Below are positions 22,549-35,226 of a DNA stretch of 64,000 bases, in pieces. The stretch is taken from assembly GCF_008831285.2 (NCBI RefSeq), contig NC_045139.1, positions 4,934,704-4,998,703 of the forward strand, written 5' to 3'. Source of the DNA: Nymphaea colorata (taxonomy: Eukaryota > Streptophyta > Magnoliopsida > Nymphaeales > Nymphaeaceae). The translations under genes and the position numbers were made by a program. Numbering within the stretch: the stretch's first letter is position 1; each line of letters starts with the position of its first letter. Below the pieces are notes generated by a model. It had not been told where the DNA came from and ran no database searches. It saw nothing but the letters and a program-made list of their open reading frames with translations.

Positions 22549-23887
22549 GATATTGTTACCAGAGCTAACACAGCCTTGATCTTGATTCTAAAATAAATAA
22601 ATCACCCACCTATATACCCAGCACATGCTTCTGTTTAATCTGTCCTAGTGATGACATTCAAACTCTACTAAGAAGGGTCAACAAGGCTCCAGATGGCAGA
22701 TACATGCAATATGCACACTATCACGATCAAGATCTCCATGATAACTCTTCCATATAACCACAAAACTGGACAACTAACCCCATCCAAAATTGCCTAGCCA
22801 GTCTTGAACCTTTTTCAAGCATTCAGGTAGATTCATAAAATATTAAAATGTTGTACTTTCATGAACCTGCCTCCATTTTTTGAGATAAGTTTACAAAATA
22901 TTTAACCATTGTTCTAGTCGCCAAACAACCCCGTAATAATATGTTATAAATGTTTCATGTATCTATAATTTGGTGCATATACATGAAATAATAATATGTT
23001 GTTGCTACTGCCAAATAACCCCTTAGTTGCCTTTGTCATAATCTAAAATGAGCAAGCATAACTTCATCTATGAGCCATTCTAGTGGAACATGAACCTAAT
23101 CCTACCACCCAAGTGAAGGCCGAAGTTTCTTCCATTCCCTCATCCGTAGGTCTGGGTCTGCTTTTGGTATTTCAGAATATTGCTTGTGAAGGCCGAAGTT
23201 TCTTCCATTCCCTCATCCGTAGGTCTGGGGCTGCTTTTGGTATTTCAGAATATTGCTTCCATCAAATTTAAATTTGTATATAGCTAGCCCTTTTCTGTAT
23301 CAAACCAGCTTCAAAAGACTTGTTTTGTCAATTAAAATCTAGGTTACTAACAAAGTTTTCTTGACATTCAAAGAGGTTGGACAGCAGAATGAACAAGTGA
23401 TAAATCTGGACAAGGATCCAAATTTGTACAGCAAACAATAGGACTCGCAAAACAAATAGTTGAAGTGATTTTTTTTTCTTTCATAAATTGGATTAAAAAA
23501 TAATTGATCTACAAGCAGAACAAATGAATCCCTAAGAGGACAAGGGGTTAGGTGGAGGCTTCAGCCTTTCAGCTGGGCAGTGGGCCACGGCCATTTAGCT
23601 GAAAATGAAAGATTTACTTTCCAAATTTGCACTAGTGCAAAATGAATGCCTATGAAATGAAGAAAGCTTAACATAATCAAACTCGAACTTAACTGATTTC
23701 TGCTAAAAGTCAAATGAGGTTAATTTGATATCTAAATCTAAATCTAGTCTGACAAGTTTTAATAACTAATGAACTTGGGAATATAAAACTGACTTCTAAA
23801 ATGCAACGATACATATACTCAGAATTGATCTAATATGCAGAGATTAAACGAATGGATTGAGAAAGGAAGTTCCCAAGACACAAAAAT
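22549..23887 (+). repeat. left arm of 3.9-kb inverted repeat
   Basis: This 1.34-kb arm is the reverse complement of 24776-26421 with very few mismatches over most of its length. It contains a 73-bp tandem duplication (23114-23259) absent from the other arm, and lacks a roughly 375-bp stretch that the right arm carries near 25990-26365. Confidence 0.9.
23114..23259 (+). repeat. 73-bp tandem duplication inside the left arm
   Basis: Copies 23114-23186 and 23187-23259 both begin GTGAAGGCCGAAGTTTCTTC. The right arm has one copy (about 25400-25480), so the duplication happened after the inverted repeat formed. Confidence 0.85.
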
Positions 23888-24775
23888 TGAAACATCACAT
23901 GTTCCTTAAAATATATCATGCAAAAACTGTGTGTTCTTATTATGAGAAAAATGAATGATGTTCATTTCTAACGATGAACATTCCATTATTTCTAAAAACA
24001 AATTAACGTGGTGTTCAGCGCATGCATACCGAAAGCATTCTTAACAAACATGCACATCATTTGTATCAGTTGGAATCTTATCCCTTCAAGGTAGCAGGCC
24101 TTCACCAATTTTAAAACTAAGAGTGTGTTTGATAGCCCGGGTAAAAGCAATTTTTTTGGAGAAAACTATACGGCGGGTGAAATTTCACCCGCCCGTACTC
24201 ACGACGTATCTTTCACCCGCTCAACGGCTCCCGACCAGACGACGCAGAGGGGAAAGGGAGAAGAAGAGGGGTAGAAGCAAAGGGGAAAGGGAGAAGCAGA
24301 GGGGGAAGGCAGAAGCAGAGGTCCAGCGCTCACCCGCACCACTACCGCCGCTCTGCCTCTCTCTTGCTCTCGTTGTCTCCCTTGTCTCCCTTTCTCTGTT
24401 GCTATTGCTTCTCTTGCTCCTCGTTGTCTCCCTGTCTCTCTTGCTTTGGTTTTCTCCCTGTCTCTCTTGTTCTACCACTTGTAAGATCTTTCTCCGCTTT
24501 GGAGGTGGGGAATTGCGTTTTGATTTTCTTAGAGTATTTGGGATTACGTTTTCCGTCATTGTTCATTTATTGGCATTGGAGTCATCCTGTTTGTTGTTTC
24601 TTGCTTTGGCTGTATTGGATTAGCAACCAGGCGTAGTTTTTAGGTTGCTTTCCTGCTAAATGAATGGATGGCTATTCAGTTCTTAGGTTGCTTTCCTGCT
24701 AAATGTTACATAGTTTTCTAGACTTATTTTGTATTTTGACTACATAGAATCCACACTTTATATCAAATTAAGTAG
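23888..24775. other. spacer between the inverted-repeat arms
   Basis: Unique DNA of about 0.89 kb. It has a perfect 11+11-bp palindrome at 24172-24193 (arm GGCGGGTGAAA), then a purine-rich and pyrimidine-rich GC-rich stretch (24230-24480). The open frame 24123-24623 through it encodes only low-complexity Arg/Glu then Leu/Ser runs and is not supported as a gene. Confidence 0.6.
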
Positions 24776-26421
24776 TTTTGTGTCTTGGGAACTTCCTTTC
24801 TCAATCCATTCGTTTAATCTCTGCATATTAGATCAATTCTGAGTATATGTATCGTTGCATTTTAGAAGTCAGTTTTACATTCCCAAGTTCATTAGTTATT
24901 AAAACTTGTCAGACTAGATTTAGGTTTAGATATCAAATTAACCTCATTTGACTTTTAGCAGAAATCAGTTAAGTTCGAGTTTGATTATGTTAAGCTTTCT
25001 TCATTTCATAGGCATTCATTTTGCACTAGTGCAAATTTGGAAAGTGAATCTTTCATTTTCAGCTAAATGGCCATGGCCCACTGCCCAGCTGAAAGGCTGA
25101 AGCCTCCACCTAACCCCTTGTCCTCTTAGGGATTCATTTGTTCTGCTTGTAGATCAATTATTTTTTAATCCAATTTATGAAAGAAAAAAAAAAATCACTT
25201 CAACTATTTGTTTTGCGAGTCCTATTGTTTGCTGTACAAATTTGGATTTGTCCAGATTTATCACTTGTTCATTCTGCTGTCCAACCTCTTTGAATGTCAA
25301 GAAAACTTTGTTAGTAACCTAGATTTTAATTGACAAAACAAGTCTTTTGAAGCTGGTTTGATACAGAAAAGGGCTAGCTATATACAAATTTAAATTTGAT
25401 GGAAGCAATATTCTGAAATACCAAAAGCAGCCCCAGACCTACGGATGAGGGAATGGAAGAAACTTCGGCCTTCACTTGGGTGGTAGGATTAGGCTCATGT
25501 TCCAGCAGAATGGCTCATAGATGAAGTTATGCTTGCTCATTTTAGATTATGACAAAGGCAACTAAGGGGTTATTTGGCAGTAGCAACAACATATTATTAT
25601 TTCATGTATACGCACCAAATTATAGATACATGAAACATTTATAACATATTATTACGGGGTTGTTTGGCGACTAGAACAATGGTTAAATATTTTGTAAACT
25701 TATCTCAAAAAATGGAGGCAGGTTCATGAAAGTACAACATTTTAATATTTTATGAATCTACCTGAATGCTTGAAAAAGGTTCAAGACTGGCTAGGCAATT
25801 TTGGATGGGGTTAGTTGTCCAGTTTTGTGGTTATATGGAAGAGTTATCATGGAGATCTTGATCGTGATAGTGTGCATATTGCATGTATCTGCCATCTGGA
25901 GCCTTGTTGACCCTTCTTAGTAGAGTTTGAATGTCATCACTAGGACAGATTAAACCGAAGCATGTGCTGGGTATATAGGTGGGTAGATTGGGGTTGTTAT
26001 GTTGATGCATGCATGTCAAATGTGTGTTGACATTCGAAGAAGAATATTTTAATTTAATGTTAGAGACAAAAATCTGAGGATCTTGTCGATGAGAGGTAAA
26101 AGAGAATATGGGTGCATGTATTGTGTACCAGCAGTCATTGTCTTACATGTTGATTTTGGCTGGGTTGATTTGTGTCTTGTTGGTATTAACTATTAACTTT
26201 AATTGGTTGATCGAACCCCTTCACTTGGTCAAGATAGCAAGCGTTAGCAGTTTATTCTGATCCACCAGGTTTTAGCCCAAGGTAAAATATGTAACGCATA
26301 CAGAATACACCAACTCTTGTGTACCCTGAAAAATATGTTGACTTGCTCCTGAGGTTTTCTTTACCTGATTTATTTATTTCAGAATCAAGATCAAGGCTGT
26401 GTTAGCTCTGGTAACAATATC
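24776..26421 (-). repeat. right arm of 3.9-kb inverted repeat
   Basis: Reverse complement of 22549-23887, plus an unmatched 375-bp block near 25990-26365. Both arms keep an exon-like minus/plus frame reading PSDDIQTLLRRVNKAPDGRY (in this arm within 25831-26019), which I cannot assign to a family; it may be a captured gene fragment. Flanks carry ATTAAAAT on the left (22531-22538) and right (26423-26430), a possible 8-bp target-site duplication. Confidence 0.9.
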
Positions 26422-28332
26422 TATTAAAATTTGCGGACACACACTAGAAAGCCCAGCCTCCTTTACTCAGAAGAAACTTCATTACAATTAGGGTAAACCT
26501 CTTAAGCTTAAATACAGTATCCTGTAGTAACCTGGGGCCGGGTTTATTACATTTAGGTTCTCCACCCGACCCGACTCATCTCGCTAGGAGATAGAACCTA
26601 TCGTGCCCTAATTACTAAGGATCCTGGATCCTGGACTTGGTCCGTCTCTAACGGGCTGTGATTCTCCAAAACTTTTTTGAGATATCTTGTAAGTAATTTC
26701 AAGTTCTGTTCGGATTCTTAGTGCATGTTATGCTAGTAGTTAAATATTTTGTCCTTTGTCAAATTTTTAAAGCAATGATGAGGCTAGAGATCAGTGGAGT
26801 ACAAATGCCAATTTTTTTTTTCTGTTTTGGAAATTTATTGATGCAGGGTGTATCTGTTTGGATTAGATTTAGATCCTTTCTCTGATTTATAATTTATTTA
26901 TTTGGCTCCTTACTTGCTTCCATTTACTAAGTGGAACTTGGACCTTTTAACTCACTCTCAAGACCAGAAGTAGTTAGAAAACACTATTTAAGGGGACGTG
27001 TAGGTTTTGCAGGATCATTACTGAATCGGTTAAGAATTTCTTTTCCCTGATTTCGTTAATTTCTGTGCTCTTTGCTTTCTTTGGTTCAATTTTTGCTTCT
27101 ATCTTCCTTCTATTCGTCTTTCCCAGGGATTAGAGTGAGGGGCGTTAATGACTGTTCAGCTACTGATTTTTTCATATCTAATAGTTTTTTGTCCTGTCAG
27201 GAGATGAATGTGGGTTCCAGTCTTGTAGCGTCAGCAATAGAAGAGGCATGTGGAACAAGCAGGTCAAGGATAAGAGAAATGTACAATAGTTTAGGTGATC
27301 TTGGTAGGCACATTTAAGTCCTACTCTAGTTGATATTATATGTCACTAATGGTTTTTTTATTGAATTAGGTAATTTCATTTGTGGTGTTTGTTAGGTGAT
27401 GTTGCATTGGCTTGTAGACGGACACAGTCACTTCTTGCACTCCCTCGCCCAGTTTATATCCGAGAGTTATTTTCTATGCTTCACCAGCTAAGGTACATAT
27501 TTTATTTGAAACATGTTCTACTTTTGTTGTTCTTTTAATTTTTCACTGACATGCTTATTTTTGCCAAATCATAAGCACGTGCTTCAGTTTTTAGTAGGAG
27601 AAGAAGTAGGAACATCCACATATTTGTTTTGGAGATGTTGCAAATGATTGTATGGAAAAGTAGTGCTTTGACTTGAACATGTCGGATGAAATCTTTTGTC
27701 AGAACCGCAAAAACTTCATACAAAGAAAGGAAGTTAAAATGAAAAGAAAGAAACTGAACAGGTGTGCCAAATTTAGTGTATTATACATAATAACCTTCTA
27801 ATAACATTTAAAAATTGATTCTTATTTTATCTAAAATGCTAATAATGCCATGAATGAAGGCCAAAGCTAACAAACAAAATCCATTTGTGTAGTCCATTCA
27901 ACTAAGAAAGGCTCTGTCTAACTATGCATTTGGATATATGTAGTTTCAGGAGGTTCAAGTTCGAAATTGCTATTGAATTTTGGCCTGTTTCAGTGCAACT
28001 TCAAACCCTGATGCAGGAACCGTAGGAACGAAGAGATCTGATTAAATAAACTAAACTTCGCGGGTTTTTCTTTGAAGATCTGAATCCAGGATAACATGTT
28101 CGGTTCAGACTATTTGACTAGGTCCAACCGGTTTGTAGTTTAGAGTCAGACACAGCTTTTAAGTGAAAATTCAAATGGATCAGGTGAAACATGACCTTGA
28201 ATTAAAACCAGCTGTGTTGGCTTATCTAAGAGTTAGAGAATTTAGGTGCTTCACTGGCATCAGATAAGGTTTTCTCTTGGTGGGACCTACAGAAATTAAT
28301 GTGGATGAATTCCAGCAGGATCTAAGTATGAG

Positions 28333-28413
28333 CTATGTCACATAGGTGAGGGGTGCATGTGCTGGAGCGGCACATCTCAAAAAATTTAGGTGCAGCAGTG
28401 CGGCGAGGGTATT

Positions 28414-28490
<77 letters not shown>

Positions 28491-29637
28491 ATATATGTGC
28501 ATATATTAAGTAATTACAAACAATAGCATGACCATGTATACTACAACTTTTGCAATATATAACATACTTGCATTGCATACGAGGATATCAGAACAACGTA
28601 TATAATATATTATATATAGTAATTTAGTAACATAAGTATATAACATACTAACAGTATAACATAGTACAAAAAAATGGTAGAATCATAGAAGCAGAAATTG
28701 AGAATTTGAAAATCAAAACTTCCAAAGGAGTACATTGAGCACGGACTGGGCTGCATAATGCATATATACAAAAGCTTATATTATATATTATAAGTTTATA
28801 ACTTGACAATATATCACTATATCAGTTGCAAAATATATATACATGGCTGACTATATATATTTGTTAGTTGAACTTTGAAACTTTTATCGTAGATTCAAGA
28901 ACAAGCATCTAAAATAAAAATATAAAATGCTAATAGGGCAAAAGTATGCAGCAGTAATAGCAATTCAGTCAGCGCTCAGCAGTGGATACCAACACGATAC
29001 AATGGGGCAGACACGAAAATATAAACAGCAGTAAAATCAACTTTAAGAGGTGTAATGAAAGACAAACGCAGAAGGGGCAGCAAGACAGCACACAGATGGA
29101 ATGATTCCTTACACTGGAAGCCTGGAATCTGTCTATTTCCCGAAGGGTTTGGGTGGAGACATAGCGCCTCTCATCACTGTAGGAGATGGTGATGGTGGAC
29201 TGGAGCTTCAGTGCAGCAAGCCAACAATGCCTCTTGTTGTTGGATGGTGGCTGCTGACGTTGACTCAACACCCTCTCGTCACCGGAAAAGGCTTGTTCGC
29301 TGAAACAGTGAATATCGCCGGAAGGGGAAGCATGGCAGGGTCACTGGTGAATGGTTGTAGCAGGGCGACGGTTTCGTCTGAAAAGAATCCAAGCCTCACT
29401 CCCCTTTCTGTTTACATTTTAACAAACTAAAAAAAAGGGGATGCATTTGGACCCGACGTGGGTTGACCACACCTGACTCGCAGTCCATCAAAATTGAACG
29501 AATATAGTCCGGCGCGGCTGACCGCACCCGACTCACGTTGACTGGGCTCGGGTGTGAGACAAAGCCGCACCCGAGTTTGCACCTACGTCGCGTTGACATG
29601 GGTGCAGCAGCTAAAGAGAAGCATCTGTGTGACTTAG
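28333..29637 (+). mobile_element. hAT-like non-autonomous element, family with CTATGTCACATAGGTG ends
   Basis: Starts CTATGTCACATAGGTG and ends TGTGTGACTTAG, an inverted pair. Flanking 8-mers AGTATGAG (28325-28332) and ACTATAAG (29638-29645) match at 6 of 8 positions, as expected for an aged hAT duplication. The body has a (TA)n tract at 28417-28487 and GC-rich segments with CGCACCCGACTC-like words towards the right end. No transposase is visible. It lies in the LIG6 intron 27493-30349. Confidence 0.75.
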
Positions 29638-30006
29638 ACTATAAGATTCTCTAGGCTTAGGTTTATATTTTGACTTAAGCTGAAATCATATCAACATGGA
29701 TGACATACGCTACGCCCAACCCATCCAACACTCAACCCATCCAAGTACTCGGAGGTCTTACTTCCAAAATGTTTTATGTTGAAAAAAGTGCACAGCTTAA
29801 CTGGAAATCATGTCTGAGCTATATTAATCTATTACTTACACCAAACAGGTTTAGCTGAACTGAAAATCGAACCAAAAATCGCACCCGTGTTAAGATGTAA
29901 TTTCAAAGATCTTCAAGTGGAGAAATGGTTGTTCTTTAGCTTGGAGTAGGAGGATTTCCATTCTGATTGTTTATGTCTGTGTGACACACACACACACACA
30001 TATGTA

Positions 30007-30222
30007 AGGGAAGTTCTATGCTTCCATGTGCCAAATGTTGCCGGATAGCTAAAAATTAAAAATCTGTCCCTAGGAAACAACTGTCTCATGAGCATTAGCG
30101 ACGGTTTATGATGTAGCAATGGTACGTGGTGCTTTTAGCAATGATTCATGGCTCTTTTAACGACAGATTTTTAATTTTTAGCCAATCCAGCACATGGCAG
30201 CATATAATTCTCATCTCTGTGT
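30007..30222. mobile_element. foldback MITE with about 60-bp terminal inverted repeats
   Basis: A perfect 21-bp inverted pair (GCTAAAAATTAAAAATCTGT plus one base, 30048-30068, against 30162-30182) sits inside longer imperfect arms (about 30007-30068 and 30162-30222). The loop has GCGACGGTTTATGATGTAGC-type words. It is flanked by (CA)n on the left and (GT)n(CT)n(TA)n on the right (30215-30273). Related words occur at 9840-10720. Confidence 0.75.
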
Positions 30223-30229
30223 GTGTGCG

Positions 30230-30273
<44 letters not shown>

Positions 30274-32699
30274 GTTTTTGCGCACTTTAGTCATGTGATT
30301 TTTCATTGATATGTGTGCTAATTGGATGTGCTTTTGTTGTACTTGCAAGTAATGAAGCAGGTGGTGGAAGCACTACTCGGAAAAAGAGTCTTATTGTAAA
30401 CCTTATGTGCTCTTGTCGCGAAAAGGAAATAAAATTTCTTGTTCGGACATTGGTATGATGTATGCCACTTCTTTCATGTGCTTATAAATTGGTTAATCTG
30501 TTTTGCATGTCTTATGAACATGTTGTCTGTTAAAAGATTCATCTTTGCTTTTGGTATATATATATATATATTGTTCTTGTTTTTGCCCCCTGCTTTTAGG
30601 TAAACCCTGTTTGAGTATGCAAATTTTGTCAAATTGATTTGTAGGTGAGGAATATGCGTATTGGTGCCATGATGAGAACAGTTCTGCCAGCTCTTGCACA
30701 AGCTGTCGTGATGAATTCATTGCCAAGTTCATCTCCAGAGTTTCTGAGAGTACAACTTCAGGTTTTCTATGGAAATTTATATATTCAGATAATTTTGCTG
30801 AGTAGATAGTAGCCCACTTCCCAATTGCAGACCCTGTGAAGTCTGTGGTGCATTTTGGGTGTCTGGGCATTTTCTGTGATAGAGCAGAAAGGGAATCATA
30901 GAAATATTGATTTTTTTTAGGTGGATTTTTTGTATTTGTGATATTCTTTCAGCAGCTATTATTTCATTTGAGCAACTTTCTCCAAATTGGTTGTGGACTT
31001 GTTTGACAAATGTTCATTATGTTGTATGTCAATTGTGAGAATAGCATGAATCCTGCCTATGTTATAATGGGGCATATCTCATCCCAATCTAGGAAATCTA
31101 CTTGACACTAGGCAGTAGCCATCCAGTAGGTCTTACTGCTCTCCATTTGTTTAATTTGTCCTGTAATATCCTTAATAACGGTTGCAAGTCATCAGGCTCC
31201 ATCTTAATAATTTTTCTTTGTTTTTTTCTATGGTTGTTGTTTGCTTCCATTGTTCAGGAACAATTGTTCCCCCTCATCAACATGTATTAAGTATAGGACG
31301 ATAGAATTTGGTATTTTTTCTCCATATGAGTTTACAGAAGATGTCTTCTATTTTTTTTACCAATGACTTGATTTTGAAAACATTTTTTTGTCTATTTCAG
31401 AGCATATCTGCGGCAATTGTTGAGGCTTACAGCATGCTTCCTAATCTGGTATTTATTGTATTTTTACTCTAGAACTCAACAATTTGCATACATTGTTACA
31501 TATATTTCCCATAATAGTAAATTGCCTAGGGACGTCGGATGTTCTGATCTTCTGATGATTTCTGATATGAAACTGCCCATCATTGGTAAATTCAGCTATT
31601 TTATGTGAAACAAGTATCTATATGGGTAAATGCTCTGTGCAGTGTTTGACCTATGTTCCATTTCATTTATTTGTTTATTTCTTTCCCAAGAGGTGATCAA
31701 ATGAGCTTATGCATATGACTTCACGGATTCACTAAGGACTTCATGTTTCTGGAAAGCTTCTTCTGGAAATGATTCTGACCTATGTTGATATTGGGGGTGA
31801 TAGGCCTACTTGCAACATCTAGGCTCAAGCATGTATGTAACTATGCATGTGTTTCTACTTGCCATGCTATAAATTCAGATTCCTTGTGATGCTTGCTTAT
31901 TCTTGCTTTTTATCTTTAGAAGTAAATGACTTAGGTTATCCGGGAAGCACATCTGAGAATTTAGTCCTTCATGTGTCTTGTATGCCATCTCTATTTAAGG
32001 ATTAATCTGTTTTGAACTATTGAAAACTATTGTGATCATTGTGCAACTTCTGGCTTATATTACAAATTTGAAGTCATTATGGGATATCCCAGTATTTTTT
32101 ATTTAGCTGGCTCCAAATATAATTTTTGTGGGGCTACTTGGTGTTGGTTCCTCTTAATTTCTTGTTTTCTTGCTTCTCTTTTTTGTCAGGCATTTGGTGC
32201 TTATTGTTCTTTTGGACTGGGTAATAGTCTGTTTAGTGGCAGAAGATCCTACTCCTTGAGAAGTGCTCATTGCATATCTTTCATCATTAATATATGAATT
32301 CTGGGAGCAAATTTTGGTTGCTTCTCTTGTAATGGAACTAAATTTGTTCTGGGAGTTAATAAAATTAAATTGTTCAGCCATAATAAATTATCCTAGATTG
32401 GAGTTCAGGCATGTTCCTCACTGTTGCTACAGTATTGTCTTTTAAATGTCATAAATTGCAGTCGGGGTGCATTGCATGGTAAGCCAATAAGCCATCACGT
32501 TGACATCACTTTTTTTTTTTATTTGTTCTATATCGTTGGACTTGTGGGGAGGTTTCATTTATTTGATAAGAACTGTCTTAAGTGTGTATTACTAAGTTTA
32601 GTATAATTGAACACTGATGAAGATACCAATTTAATGATAACCATTGTCATTGATGTAATGCAATATTTTCAAAACATTGTGGTAATATCACAAACAAGA

Positions 32700-32985
32700 C
32701 TTGGTGCCGGGTGGGGTACCGGCTTGACTTGGCCCAGACCCAGGCCCAAAAATTGGGAGACGGGCTGGCTTGAATGGGCCTGACTCAGCCTGCTTTGTCC
32801 CAATAATTTATATTTAATATTATTTCATTATTATATATATATATATATGTATAATTATATATTTTATTATTATTAATTATATTTATATATTATTTTATAT
32901 TAAAAACTATTTTAATATTAATCAGGCCTGGCTGGGCCCAAGCTGCAGTTATAGGCTGCGGCCCGGCCCGATGCCCAGGTTTAAT
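32700..32985. repeat. AT-rich repeat with GGCCC-type flanks, second copy
   Basis: Left flank GGCCCAGACCCAGGCCC, right flank GGCCTGGCTGGGCCCAAGC, with a core of ATTATT/TATATTA words as in 17440-17660. Confidence 0.45.
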
Positions 32986-33248
32986 CACAAAAAACAGGTG
33001 AAACAAAAAAAAAAAGTGAATTTGTCCCACATTTGAAATAAATACAGCAATAACTTTGCTAGATTTTCATTTTTGTCTATTTTAGTGTTTAAATTACTAT
33101 TTTTGAATATTTAACGATGTTTCATAAGAAAATGATTGGAAAGTTCATAATCTCATAATTTTTTGTATTATTTTAATATATTTTTTTCTTTTTCAATTCC
33201 TGAAATTTTCTGGGGAACAAGGATAATTTTTAGCTGATTTCCAAAAAA

Positions 33249-33456
33249 AGTGTTGCTGATGTAAACCTGAGAACCACATTTGTTGCAATGATGTTAGCCA
33301 AGTATTTCTAGCTCCAAGTGCTTCCCTAGCTTTTCATGACAAACTGTAATAAAAGTGTTCCAGATGTAAACCTAAGAACACTATTTGCTACAATGATGTT
33401 AGCCAAGTAGTTCTAGCTGCAAGTGCTTCACAAGTTTTGCATGATAAACTGTAATC
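33249..33456 (+). repeat. 105-bp tandem duplication
   Basis: Two imperfect copies (from 33249 and from 33354) share GATGTAAACCT, CAATGATGTTAGCCAAGTA and AAACTGTAAT. They lie about 80 bp before the acceptor of the LIG6 exon at 33539 and lengthen the intron end. Confidence 0.8.
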
Positions 33457-34148
33457 ATTACTTGTATTAGCTGAGTTTCATTTTGGCATTTTCAAGACTT
33501 ACATAATTAATTTTCCTTTTTAAATGTCTTTTCTATAGGATTTACTTATTCCTTCAGTCATCAGCAAAGGCATCCAATTTTCATTGTCGACTTTTGTATG
33601 GTTCCCGGGGTACCTATTAGACCAATGCTGGCCAAGTAAGCTCTGAAATGTCATATCTCAAAGTGCTGGACAAAGTTGATTATCTTTTTTTTGGTATATT
33701 GGATTAAAGTATTTGAGCGTGTTATCCATAGAGTTACTAATGGAGTTTCACAAGCATTGAGACGGTTCCAAGGAAGAGCTTTTACTTGTGAATATAAGTA
33801 TGTTCCACTATTGTCCTTTTATTTGACTTTTTTCCTAGCATTTTCTTGTACAAATTTTAACTCTGTTGCTTTTCTCTTTACCCCCTTCTTTTGTGTAGAT
33901 TCCTCTGCTCGAAGCATTTACATCATTAATCCATATTTTAAATTTTCTTCACTGTGGTTCATTTATAAAAGTAACATTTGCCTTGTAGATATGATGGACA
34001 ACGTGCTCAAGTTCACAGATTAATGGATGGTTCCATAAAAGTCTTTTCTCGAAATGGGGAGGAAACAACTTCAAGATTCCCAGATTTGGTTAAGATAAGC
34101 AGCGAGTCTTCTAAACAAGCAGCGGAGACCTATATTTTGGATGGGGAG

Positions 34149-35226
34149 GTGATAAGTTCCTTCATGCTGGCCAAAAGTTTTTACAACTTGTCCTCTTCCC
34201 TGCTTGTTGATAGAATAAATTGTGCTTCTTGGATGTCTGTGCTCTTATTGTTCATATTGTTTATACAACTGTAGTCTTAAAGGACTATGATTGAGATGTT
34301 GGTGGCTTACACCTTTTCAACAATGTAAGACCTTTTTGCTAGGTAAAAGGCATGAATGGTTGAACTTTTTCGTGAAGTCTAAGCCAATGCGGATTCCAAA
34401 ATTAGTGTCACTGAGAAGCCATGATGCAATATAGTTACATTAGTTTTCCTTTTCACTTGATATAAAGTCTTTTGGAAGCTAGAACATTTGCTGCTGTAAC
34501 ACAAAAACTTTGGTAATAAAAGAACAAAATTTTTTCACAAGGTCAATTTGAACCAAAGCATGTTTGTACTAAATTAGTAGTCACAGCACATTAGCATGTT
34601 GAGACTATGTTATACGTTTTAGATGTGTATTTTCGATCATTTAAAAAAAAAGGGCTCTTATGACACCAAAATTTTGGTAGTAGGAAAGATCCAAGACTTT
34701 TCATAAAATCAACTTGAATTGAAGCATGTTTTGTGCTAGCTAATAGTCATAAACGTATCAGAGGTTGATATTATGTTTAAAATGTCTTGATCAATGTTCA
34801 TGCATTTAATTAGAGTTGTCTGGTTTTGGCTATACAGGGCTATAGCAGTTCTCGTTCTGACCAGAAAGTGCAGATATTGGGCCCAAATATTCATATAAAA
34901 TTCTTCTGCACGTCAATAATGGTGCTACTACTAAGTACTAATTATATTTTGGCATAATTTTAAATATAAGCCATTAACTTGTTACAGTTTTTATTTTCAT
35001 AATGACATCCATATGTTGATTGGGTAATTATTTACTTTTCTTGGTTTCTTTTATGCTTATAGGTGAAGAAGAAAATTTTTTAATGTTTTAAATTTCTGTT
35101 ATGTGTCCAAGCTTTGTGAACAAAAAGGCATTCATGCTTATGCTTCATTTATAGTTTTTGGAAATGATTCTGAACAATTTGCACTTTGAGTTATTTTGTT
35201 TAAGAAGTTAGCTTTTTTCTTATCAG
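34149..35226 (+). other. LIG6 intron, no gene seen
   Basis: AT-rich single-copy-looking DNA between the exon ending ILDGE and the exon beginning VVTVDRKNGN. No element termini recognised. Confidence 0.55.

Larger units (their letters stand above)
31449..33538 (+). other. LIG6 intron, no gene seen
   Basis: AT-rich intronic DNA of 2.1 kb. It contains the GGCCC/AT-rich repeat at 32700-32985 and the tandem duplication at 33249-33456. Short open frames have no recognisable domain. Confidence 0.6.

Noticed and set aside
24123-24623. 166-codon plus-strand open frame
   Set aside because: Only low-complexity Arg/Glu/Lys then Leu/Ser/Val runs from purine- and pyrimidine-rich DNA; no domain, lies in the spacer of an inverted repeat.
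28333-28578. CRISPR-like or satellite array
   Set aside because: The periodicity is a plain (TA)n tract; no spaced direct repeats were found anywhere in the window.
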